Positions 15,294 through 21,614 of a stretch of DNA of 24,209 bases are shown one piece after another. Numbering within the stretch: the first letter of the stretch is position 1; each line of letters starts with the position of its first letter. The stretch comes from Candidatus Aenigmatarchaeota archaeon (GTDB lineage: Archaea; Aenigmatarchaeota; Aenigmatarchaeia; QMZP01; JAFGSV01). Made by a program: the position numbers and the translations under genes. The stretch spans positions 382,368 to 406,576 of the forward strand of contig CP070804.1 in the NCBI GenBank assembly GCA_020343635.1, written 5' to 3'. The notes beneath the pieces are model-generated. The model had not been told where the DNA came from and did not search any database. It saw nothing but the letters and a program-made list of their open reading frames with translations.

Positions 15294-18143
15294 TCACGCC
15301 TTCTCGAACTCGAAGCGCAGCACAGACTTGCCGAATTTGACAGAGCCCTTGCCGTCGCCCTCGAAGTCGCCGAACGTAACCGACTTTGCGCCGACTCCCA
15401 GAAGCAGTTCGGGCTCCTGCCTCTTCAGCGCCTTCATAGCCTTTTCGTCAGAGGACACCCACAGTTTTATGTTGTCCTTTACCAGCAGCTTCTGCTCTTT
15501 CCTCTTTATCTGCACGTTCCTGCAGAATTCCCTCAGCATGGCTTCGTCCATGAGAACCTCCCCGAGAGAAACGGAACCCTTCGAGAACGCCTTCGCATCT
15601 TTGGGTTTCCTGGTAACAACCTTTACTGACTTTACGTTTGCCATGCCCTTTATGACTTCCCTGAAATCGCTGACGGCATTGGCAACGCTTTTATCTCCCT
15701 TGACAAGCAGTTCCTTTACAGGCCATCTCAGCTTCATGGACTTCTCGTGCCTGAGAGCGCTTGCAGCCTCCGTAAGCTCCTTGACCACCTCCATCCCGGC
15801 CTCGAGGCGCTTTTTCATCAACTTCCTGTCAGCTTCCGGCCATAATGAGAGGTGTATGGACTGTTTCCCATAAAGATCCCTGTATATGTGATCGGTGATG
15901 AATGGGATGACAGGAGATATGACCTTGAGAAGGTTTTCGAAAACGTAGTTAAGCGCGTATGCCGCGGCCCCTTTGTCCTTTCCGGTATACCAGGGGTTAA
16001 CCCTGTCCCTTATTATCTTGATGTAGACCCTGGAGAAGTCCTCGAGCAGGAAGTCTTTCACGGCCTGGACGATCTTGTGCATCTCGTATTTCTCTGCGTC
16101 CTTGCGCGTGTCCATAAGGTTGTTTATCCTGCTCATTATCCACTCGTCCTCCACTTTCAGCCCCGGCCTGGTCTTGGGCGGCTTCGGTGCGTACAGCTTG
16201 ATGAAGGAGTACGTGTTCCAGAACACCGTGAACATGCGGCTGACTTCCTTTATGTCATCCCAGCTGAAGTAGAAGTCGTTCCACACAGGGCTGCCCATCA
16301 CATAGAGCCTGAAGACGTCCCTGCCGTACTTGTCCAGTATATCTTGAGGATCAACGAAATTGCCCGTGGATTTCGACAACTTTATGCCCTTGACATCCAT
16401 GACGAAACCGTGCATCATGACATTCCTGAAGGGGGTTTTCCCGAACGTGAGGACGCTCGTTATCATCTGGCTGTTCCACCATCCCCTGAACTGGTCGGGT
16501 CCTTCTGTCTGGAAGGTGGAAGGCCACATCTTGGCGAAGAGCTGCTTCTCTCTCGGATAACCAATGGAAGCCCACGTAGCTACGCCCGAATCGAACCAGA
16601 CGTCGAGGACATCAGGGACCCGGTTCATCTCCTTTTCGCATTCAGAACAGTGCAAACGCACTTCGTCTATATGCGGGCGATGGAAGTCTATCTCCTTCTT
16701 TAACCCGGACTCCCGCCGCAATTCCCTGAAAGAGCCTATGACCTTTATCTCCCCGCATTCGCATTCCCATATAGGCAGCGGGATTCCCCAGTACCTCTGC
16801 CTTGAGATCGGCCAGTCCTGCAGATTCTCCAGCCAGTCGTTGAACCTCTCACCTGCCCACCCCGGGAACCAGTTCACCTTCCTGTTCTCGCTCAGCAGCT
16901 TGTTCCTTACTGCCGTGACCCTGAAGAACCACTGGTCTATTCCCACCTGCAGAAGGGGTGTGGAGCAGCGCCAGCAGACGGGATAATCGTGCGTGTACGG
17001 ATGCTTGTATACAAGGACACCATCATGCTGCAAGTCGTCGACTATCTCCTCGTCGACAATCCGGGCCTTCTTGCCGGAGTACTTACCGGTTTCTTTTGTC
17101 ATGGAACCGTCTATATTCACCGGACAGATGGCGGGAAGCCCCTGTTTCATGCCCTCGTCGAAGTCCTCCTTGCCGTGGCCCGGAGCAGTATGCACCAGTC
17201 CTGTACCATCATCCAGGTTGACATACCTGTCCGAAAGTATGACCCTGTGAGCGTCCTTCATCTTGGGCATCTTCATGTGGCTCCTGAGCGGAGGCTCGTA
17301 CGTCAGTCCTTCTAGCTTCTTGCCGGGAAACTCTTGCAGTATCCTGTAACCGGCTTCGATAGCATCAGCGATGGGCTGCAGCCTCTCCTTGGCCACTATC
17401 CATATCTCGCCATTGCCCATCTCGGCCTCTACGTAGGTGAACTTGGGATGAACCATGATGCCCGTGTTACCCGGCAAGGTCCATGGAGTGGTTGTCCATA
17501 TGACCAGGTACTTGTTGCCCCTTCCCTTCACCCTGAACTTGACGTAAATGGAGTTATCCGTCTGCTTGGTGTACTCTATCTCGTTGTAGGCAACGACCGT
17601 CTCGCATCTCGGGCAGACGTGAACGGGATACTTGCCCTTGTAGAGATAACCGTTCTCGAAAGATTTCCTGAAGGTGTACCATGCGCCCTCTATGTACCTG
17701 TTGTCGAGCGTCAGGTACGGCCTCTTCCAGTCCATCCACACCCCGAGATTGGCGAACTCGTCGTTCATTATGCCTATGTGCTTGGTGGCGAACTCCCTGC
17801 ACTTCTTCACGAACCTGCTTATGCCGTAGCGCTCGATGTCCTTCTTGTTCTTAAAGCCGAGGTTCTTCTCGACCTTGGTCTCTATCGGTGTCCCGTGGGT
17901 ATCATAACCGGGCTGGTCCCAGACGTTCTCCCCGAGCATCCTGTGGAACCTCAGGTACGTGTCCTTTATCACCTTGTTCCACGCGGTTCCCATGTGTATA
18001 GAACCGGTAGCATAAGGCGGCCCGTCCACATAGAAGAAGTTCTTGCCTTTCGCCCGCGCCTTCTTCAGCTTCTCATAGGTCCCGTCAAGCTTCCAAAACT
18101 TCATCACTTCCTTCTCTACATCAGCAAAGGCGTACACGGACAC
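15294..18143 (-). CDS. ileS: Isoleucyl-tRNA synthetase
   Basis: This is an archaeal/eukaryal-type class Ia IleRS of about 950 residues. It has a HIGH-type motif in GPPYATGSIHMGTAWNK (H about residue 50), the CP1 editing region with TTTPWTLPGNTG, zinc-ribbon-like CPRCETVVAYNEIEY and CWRCSTP, the WPISRQRYWGIPLPIWEC segment, a KLSKS signature (about residue 590), an anticodon-binding helical domain and a short C-terminal beta domain. The frame extends to a TTG at 18158; GTGs at 18152, 18143 and 18137 are alternatives. I chose 18143 because family similarity begins just after it (YAFADVEKEVMKFW). It is the first gene of the ileS-cysK unit and lies downstream of the tRNA-Ser gene on the same strand. 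Confidence 0.95.
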   Translation of the reverse strand: MSVYAFADVEKEVMKFWKLDGTYEKLKKARAKGKNFFYVDGPPYATGSIHMGTAWNKVIKDTYLRFHRMLGENVWDQPGYDTHGTPIETKVEKNLGFKNKKDIERYGISRFVKKCREFATKHIGIMNDEFANLGVWMDWKRPYLTLDNRYIEGAWYTFRKSFENGYLYKGKYPVHVCPRCETVVAYNEIEYTKQTDNSIYVKFRVKGRGNKYLVIWTTTPWTLPGNTGIMVHPKFTYVEAEMGNGEIWIVAKERLQPIADAIEAGYRILQEFPGKKLEGLTYEPPLRSHMKMPKMKDAHRVILSDRYVNLDDGTGLVHTAPGHGKEDFDEGMKQGLPAICPVNIDGSMTKETGKYSGKKARIVDEEIVDDLQHDGVLVYKHPYTHDYPVCWRCSTPLLQVGIDQWFFRVTAVRNKLLSENRKVNWFPGWAGERFNDWLENLQDWPISRQRYWGIPLPIWECECGEIKVIGSFRELRRESGLKKEIDFHRPHIDEVRLHCSECEKEMNRVPDVLDVWFDSGVATWASIGYPREKQLFAKMWPSTFQTEGPDQFRGWWNSQMITSVLTFGKTPFRNVMMHGFVMDVKGIKLSKSTGNFVDPQDILDKYGRDVFRLYVMGSPVWNDFYFSWDDIKEVSRMFTVFWNTYSFIKLYAPKPPKTRPGLKVEDEWIMSRINNLMDTRKDAEKYEMHKIVQAVKDFLLEDFSRVYIKIIRDRVNPWYTGKDKGAAAYALNYVFENLLKVISPVIPFITDHIYRDLYGKQSIHLSLWPEADRKLMKKRLEAGMEVVKELTEAASALRHEKSMKLRWPVKELLVKGDKSVANAVSDFREVIKGMANVKSVKVVTRKPKDAKAFSKGSVSLGEVLMDEAMLREFCRNVQIKRKEQKLLVKDNIKLWVSSDEKAMKALKRQEPELLLGVGAKSVTFGDFEGDGKGSVKFGKSVLRFEFEKA

Positions 18144-18187
18144 GAATATCACAACCAATATAACTAAACAATATTGTTTCCACTTTT

Positions 18188-18192
18188 AAAAA
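18188..18192 (-). terminator. Oligo-T terminator after tRNA-Ser
   Basis: On the minus strand TTTTT begins 7 nt after the discriminator base of the tRNA. The same TTTTTAAAAG stretch could also act as the TATA element for ileS. Confidence 0.45.
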
Positions 18193-18212
18193 GTTGAGCG
18201 CCGAGGGCAGGA

Positions 18213-18290
18213 TTTTCAGCACCTCTTTGCATTTGCTTTAGCGTACTTTTCGTGAACGTTTTTGTACGCTTGCTTGTGCAAAAAGGTTCA
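18213..18290 (-). other. tRNA-Ser intron 2 (T-loop, position 59/60, 78 nt)
   Basis: T-loop UUCG (54-57) pairs with UGAA (18218-18215), and both 3-nt bulges are AAU, cut AA^U. The outer helix is the T-stem. The inner helix is about 12 paired positions of 13 (GAACCTTTTTGCA with TGCAAAGAGGTGC, one mismatch, one G-U). The tip is a further rod, AGCGTAC/GTACGCT. This is a strict bulge-helix-bulge motif. Confidence 0.92.
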
Positions 18291-18322
18291 TTCGAACCTG
18301 CATGGGATTTCTCCCACCAGAT

Positions 18323-18431
18323 ATCTTGCTCCTCATTTCCGCCGCTCCTTACCCAAAGACGGGAAGGTTTGATCGGAGTCAAGCCATTAAATCATCTCAG
18401 GCCCCGAAGGACATGATCATAATATCTGGGT
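18323..18431 (-). other. tRNA-Ser intron 1 (position 37/38, 109 nt)
   Basis: A bulge-helix-bulge is visible. Exon CUUG (32-35) pairs with CAAG at the intron 3' end (18328-18325); the bulges are AG^A and AU^A, and the outer helix is the anticodon stem. Inside are a GUCC-UUCG-GGGC hairpin (18412-18401) and a CCTTCCC/GGG-AAGG hairpin (18367-18347). The intron-side helix of the motif is weak. Confidence 0.88.
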
Positions 18432-18497
18432 CTCAAGTCTGGCGCGTTAGCCAGGTTCCGCCACCTCGGCACTGATATTAATAGGGAAATAAGGTCT

Positions 18498-18505
18498 TTA
18501 TAAAT
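18498..18505 (-). promoter_or_regulatory. TATA box of tRNA-Ser
   Basis: TTTATAAA (self-complementary) is centred about 31 nt before the tRNA 5' end, in the 46-bp gap after the cbf5 stop. The tRNA therefore has its own promoter. Confidence 0.65.
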
Positions 18506-18516
18506 GGATAAATCGC

Positions 18517-19341
18517 TCATTCCAGGAAGACCCTGTCGGTCTTGGCTACATTGTCGCCCTCGCTGACGTATTTGGCGAGACATACAGCGGTTCCGGATTC
18601 ACTGAAAACTACTATATCGTCACCGTTTTCTGCCTTCCCGTAAACCTTTTTGACGAAACCCCTCCTCACAGGAGATCCGTTTCTGACCAGCTTCTCGTGC
18701 TCACTCTTTATCACGATCCTGGGGACATTCACCATGTTCAGCGCTTCCTCGAGCGGTATGAGAATCTGCCTGAGCGTATTACCGGACATTTTCTTGAGCT
18801 GAACAGGCTGGATGGAATGCTCCACCTTGAAGGGGCCCACCCTGGTCCTCCTTAGATCCTTCAGATGAGCTCCGCAGCCCAGCTTCTCTCCGGCCTCATG
18901 GGCTATAAGCCTCACGTATGTCCCGGCCTCGCACAAGACACGGAACTTTACAGTCCTTTCAAGCTTCTCGGTCACCTCTATCTCGTAGACCCTCCTTTTC
19001 CTGGGCTTCCTGGCTACCGCGGACTTTACAGGAGGAGTCTGGATTATTTCTCCCACGAATTCCTTAAGGACCTTCTCAACCTCCTTCCTGGTGACGTCAC
19101 TGTGAAGCTCCATGACGCCCGTGTATTCCTTGTCAAGGCCCGTGAGCACAGGCATGGCCTTCCTTGACTCCCCGAGACCTATGACGAGGAGGCCGGTGGC
19201 ATTGGGGTCGAGCGTCCCTGAATGCCCGGCTTTCTTAACTTTCAGCATGCCTGATACCTTTTCCACCATATCGAAAGAAGTCGGGCCTTTGGGCTTGTCT
19301 ATGAGTATTACGGACCGATTGAGAAGCTTTTCGAGGGACAT
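18517..19341 (-). CDS. cbf5: Cbf5 / archaeal TruB-family pseudouridine synthase
   Basis: This 274-residue protein has the TruB/Cbf5 catalytic motif KAGHSGTLDPNATGLLVI with the nucleophile D45, followed by the second core motif AGTYVRLIAHEAGEKLGCGAHL and a C-terminal PUA domain (from about residue 200, PRIVIKSEHEKLVRNGSPVRRGFV). Cbf5 modifies rRNA with H/ACA guides (with Nop10, Gar1 and L7Ae) and can form tRNA psi55. It is shorter than typical euryarchaeal Cbf5 (about 330-340 residues), mainly at the N-terminus, which starts almost directly at the catalytic domain. It lies upstream of tRNA-Ser on the same strand and diverges from the 19372 gene across 30 bp. Confidence 0.92.
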   Translation of the reverse strand: MSLEKLLNRSVILIDKPKGPTSFDMVEKVSGMLKVKKAGHSGTLDPNATGLLVIGLGESRKAMPVLTGLDKEYTGVMELHSDVTRKEVEKVLKEFVGEIIQTPPVKSAVARKPRKRRVYEIEVTEKLERTVKFRVLCEAGTYVRLIAHEAGEKLGCGAHLKDLRRTRVGPFKVEHSIQPVQLKKMSGNTLRQILIPLEEALNMVNVPRIVIKSEHEKLVRNGSPVRRGFVKKVYGKAENGDDIVVFSESGTAVCLAKYVSEGDNVAKTDRVFLE

Positions 19342-19371
19342 ATTAATTTTGTTCCCTTCCTAATAATTTAT
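19342..19371. promoter_or_regulatory. 30-bp divergent leaderless promoter pair
   Basis: The whole gap between the cbf5 ATG (19341) and the ATG at 19372 is 30 bp. On the minus strand TATAAATTATTA abuts the opposite ATG, about 25 nt from the cbf5 start. On the plus strand ttaatttt abuts the cbf5 ATG, about 25 nt from 19372. Both mRNAs are predicted to be leaderless. Confidence 0.55.
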
Positions 19372-20166
19372 ATGCGCGTTGAGAGCTACGACATCCAGAT
19401 AGCGAAGACATGCAGGAAGTGCTACACGATATTTGACTACAAGAGGGATTACTGCTGCGTCAAGGACAAGTTTTCATGCTTCGCCGATCCCATTCTGGTC
19501 AAGAAGGGCTTGAGGCAGGACCAGAAAATGGCAGAGAAGCTCTTCTTCAAGAGGAAGGTAACACAGGACCTGGAGCTGCTGAGCAGGATATTCTACGGTG
19601 GGCGGCTGAGGAACGAGTGCCTGATCTTCAAGTACAGGCCCCCAGGCTGCCGTTCTCATTTCTGCTGGAGATGGGACAAGTACATAGAGGAACATCCCAG
19701 GGACATGGTCTACGCCAACCTGCGGCCAGTTTCGACCAAGACGCTGCTGAAGGAGATACGAAAGGACTTCGAGTACGGTGTGGAGCTCGCATATCCGGGA
19801 GGGACCCTCATCTACGTGCCTGACAAGAGGAAGGCCGACAGGGTGGAGCACGAGATCAAGTCCCTTCTTGACAGCATGAAAATAAAGCATTTCAGGACCA
19901 ATTCGCACATTATGGATTCTGAGAAGAACAAGAAGGCGGGGGTCGAGATAATAATGGACAAGGACGGCATAATAGCGAAACCCAGGCTGTTCGGCACCCT
20001 CTTAAAGAACAACATATTCATGCTCGTGGGAATGAAGATGAACATGGGCTCCGCGGGCTTCAGGCACTCCAACATAATGATCACGACAGCGGATCCCGAG
20101 AAGGTGGCAGAGGAGACCCCCGCCTCGCTAAAATCCTTCCATGCCCTCCAGGTCTACCAGGTGTAG
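19372..20166 (+). CDS. Unrecognised Cys-rich archaeal protein
   Basis: This 264-residue soluble protein belongs to no family I recognise. The N-terminal half carries eight cysteines: C14-x2-C17, C28-C29, C36, then C83, C93 and C98, with H96 nearby and an aromatic/basic stretch FKYRPPGCRSHFCWRWDKY. This could hold a metal site (zinc or Fe-S). The C-terminal half (about 115-264) looks alpha/beta, with strands such as GGTLIYVPD and GVEIIMDKDGIIAK, and lacks cysteine. Codon use and GC look like the neighbours. It diverges from cbf5 and precedes L40e by 45 bp, a context of translation and RNA-modification genes, but no function can be assigned. Confidence 0.82.
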   Translation: MRVESYDIQIAKTCRKCYTIFDYKRDYCCVKDKFSCFADPILVKKGLRQDQKMAEKLFFKRKVTQDLELLSRIFYGGRLRNECLIFKYRPPGCRSHFCWRWDKYIEEHPRDMVYANLRPVSTKTLLKEIRKDFEYGVELAYPGGTLIYVPDKRKADRVEHEIKSLLDSMKIKHFRTNSHIMDSEKNKKAGVEIIMDKDGIIAKPRLFGTLLKNNIFMLVGMKMNMGSAGFRHSNIMITTADPEKVAEETPASLKSFHALQVYQV

Positions 20167-20170
20167 AAAC

Positions 20171-20180
20171 ATATTTAAAA
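20171..20180 (+). promoter_or_regulatory. TATA-like element of the L40e-UbiA unit
   Basis: ATATTTAAAA is centred about 37 nt before the L40e ATG. It predicts a leader of roughly 10 nt and a promoter separate from that of the preceding gene. Confidence 0.5.
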
Positions 20181-20211
20181 GTCGACTCAGTGTAAATTAA
20201 CAAGTGGTTAA

Positions 20212-20388
20212 ATGCCGAAGCAGAAATTCCCTGAAGCCGAAGAGAGGCTCTTTCACAGGGTATTTGTATGCATGAAATGCGGGGCCAAGATCCGTTCAGA
20301 CCTGCTGAAGGTCAGGGGCGGCAAGGCCAAGTGCAGGCGATGCAAGACTAAACAACTGAGGCAGAAGCACAAAGATCAGAAGGCGTGA
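20212..20388 (+). CDS. rpl40e: 50S ribosomal protein L40e
   Basis: This 58-residue basic protein starts MPKQKFPEAEERLFHRVFVCMKC, matching the archaeal L40e N-terminus (FPEAE.RLF), with a zinc ribbon formed by C20-x2-C23 and C41-x2-C44 and a lysine-rich tail. L40e is a small zinc-binding protein of the large ribosomal subunit. The loop between the Cys pairs is a little longer than in typical archaeal L40e. Its TGA overlaps the GTG start of the UbiA gene as GTGA, so the two are translationally coupled. Confidence 0.87.
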   Translation: MPKQKFPEAEERLFHRVFVCMKCGAKIRSDLLKVRGGKAKCRRCKTKQLRQKHKDQKA

Positions 20389-21269
20389 GGTTCATGTGGC
20401 CATGGCTTGATATAATAAGACCCCTGAACTGTACCATGTCCGGGGCCGCTGCGGTTATCGGGGCTTTTCTTGTCGCATCCATATTTTCACCAGGGATATT
20501 CCTGGCCTTCCTTGCAGTTTTCTTGATAACGGCTGCAGGCAACGTAATCAACGACTACGTGGACGTGGAATCTGACAGGATAAACAGGCCCAAGAGGCCT
20601 ATACCGTCCATGAAGATCTCTAGGAAGAGCGCTCTCATCTTCGCTATAATGCTCTTTGCAGCTGGTATTCTCACCACGGTCATCATAAACAACGTGCTCT
20701 GTCTAATAATAGCCTTAGTGAACTCGCTGTTGCTGGTTGCCTACTCGACACACCTGCAGAATAAGGTCCTTTTAGGCAACCTGACGGTGGCATACCTTGC
20801 GAGTTCCACGTTCCTTTTTGGCGGTGCAGCAGCCGGAGACATCACGCTTCCTCTCCTGCTGATGCTGATGGCAGGACTGGCTACCTTCTCGAGGGAGATC
20901 GTCAAGGACTTGCAGGACTTGCAGGGAGACAGGCAGTCATTCCTGAAGAAGATGACATACAGGATAAAACAGTCCTTCGGTGACAGGTTCAGGGTGGACA
21001 AAAGCGGAATAAAGCTCAAGTACAAGACGATCTATGCCATCCTCGTGGCTTCCTTCAGCCTGTGGCTTGCCATAATCATATCCATAATCCCCTATTCGTG
21101 GGGCATACTGGGAGACATATACCTCTTTTTGCTGGTGCCCACTGACGCAGTTTTCGTCTTCTCATCGATAATACTCATAAAGAGAAGGAACTACAGATTC
21201 GTGAGCAAGCTGATAAAGATAGGCATGGCTCTGGGCTTGCTGGCCTTCCTGATCGGGGCTTCATTCTAA
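20385..21269 (+). CDS. ubiA: UbiA-family prenyltransferase, probable digeranylgeranylglyceryl phosphate synthase
   Basis: This 294-residue membrane protein with about eight to nine TM segments carries both Asp-rich UbiA motifs: NVINDYVDVESD (residues 53-64) and KDLQDLQGD (174-182). Together they bind the prenyl diphosphate through Mg2+. The opening LDIIRPLNCTMSGAAAVIGA is typical of archaeal members that add the second geranylgeranyl chain to make the core diether lipid. The GTG start at 20385 overlaps the L40e stop; an ATG at 20394 is the alternative. After the second motif there is an extended basic loop (about 184-215, with YRIKQSFGDRFRVDKSG) where many relatives have a short TLP-type turn. 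Substrate is inferred from the family. Confidence 0.88.
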   Translation: MRFMWPWLDIIRPLNCTMSGAAAVIGAFLVASIFSPGIFLAFLAVFLITAAGNVINDYVDVESDRINRPKRPIPSMKISRKSALIFAIMLFAAGILTTVIINNVLCLIIALVNSLLLVAYSTHLQNKVLLGNLTVAYLASSTFLFGGAAAGDITLPLLLMLMAGLATFSREIVKDLQDLQGDRQSFLKKMTYRIKQSFGDRFRVDKSGIKLKYKTIYAILVASFSLWLAIIISIIPYSWGILGDIYLFLLVPTDAVFVFSSIILIKRRNYRFVSKLIKIGMALGLLAFLIGASF

Positions 21270-21301
21270 ACATTTTTAAGAAAGCTCCCACAATTGAGGT
21301 T

Positions 21302-21577
21302 ATGGGAATGTACAGGTACGTTACGAACAGAACACTGAAGAACAGGGCAGGAGAAGAGAAAGGCAGGATAAAGGCGCTCGTGCCGACTGATTCTGAAACT
21401 GCGCAAATAGATTATGTGTGCCCTGAATGCGGGTTCAGCGAGCACAAGGAACAGCCCTGGCAGAGGCCCTTCTCTGTGAAGTGCTCGAAATGCAGTTTAG
21501 ACATCAAGATACCCAAGCTGAAGGACGAGATAAAGAAGGATAAGCTGCGGGCGAGGAAAGAGGCAGCGGCTTCTTAG
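21302..21577 (+). CDS. Small zinc-ribbon protein
   Basis: This 91-residue protein has one zinc ribbon, C40-x2-C43 and C61-x2-C64, between a basic N-terminus and a lysine-rich helical C-terminus. The form suggests a small archaeal ribosome- or RNA-associated protein, but I do not recognise the family. A TGAGGT sequence sits just upstream of the ATG at 21302; a second ATG at 21308 could be used. It follows UbiA by 32 bp and lies in the same transcription direction as L40e-UbiA. Confidence 0.8.
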   Translation: MGMYRYVTNRTLKNRAGEEKGRIKALVPTDSETAQIDYVCPECGFSEHKEQPWQRPFSVKCSKCSLDIKIPKLKDEIKKDKLRARKEAAAS

Positions 21578-21614
21578 TCGTACAAATAAAAGGGAACCAG
21601 CCGATTATTTATTT

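Larger units (their letters stand above)
18199..18470 (-). tRNA. tRNA-Ser(UGA) with two introns
   Basis: The exons are 18470-18432, 18322-18291 and 18212-18199, joining to an 85-nt type II tRNA. Acceptor GCCGAGG pairs with CCTCGGC, and the discriminator is G, a Ser feature. The D-arm is GCG/CGC with GG in the loop. Anticodon stem CCAGA/TCTGG encloses loop CTTGAGA, giving anticodon UGA. The long variable arm is TGGGA-GAAA-TCCCA, typical of Ser or Leu. The T-arm is GCAGG-TTCGAAT-CCTGC. All arms pair fully only after both introns are removed. CCA is not encoded. A TATA box lies about 31 nt upstream. The only short frame crossing it (18164-18382) has no protein-like character. Confidence 0.94.

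Noticed and set aside
15852..16703. 283-residue plus-strand frame opposite ileS
   Set aside because: It is antisense to conserved IleRS domains including KLSKS; no signature and no start-site context.
17334..18167. 277-residue plus-strand frame opposite ileS
   Set aside because: It lies wholly antisense to unmistakable IleRS sequence and has no family-like motif; long shadow frames are expected opposite a GC-balanced coding gene.
18164..18382. 72-residue minus-strand frame across the tRNA-Ser gene
   Set aside because: It overlaps tRNA exons and both introns, with composition explained by the structured RNA. It is not an intron-encoded endonuclease (no LAGLIDADG motif).
18323..18431. Box C/D guide RNA inside tRNA intron 1
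   Set aside because: CTGA and GATGAT occur together near 18400, and AUGAUCA resembles box C, but no proper box D near the intron 3' end or terminal kink-turn stem is seen. Evidence is too weak to call.
18199..18470. Trans-split or permuted tRNA
   Set aside because: All three exons are in normal order on one strand with cis BHB motifs, so ordinary cis splicing is sufficient.
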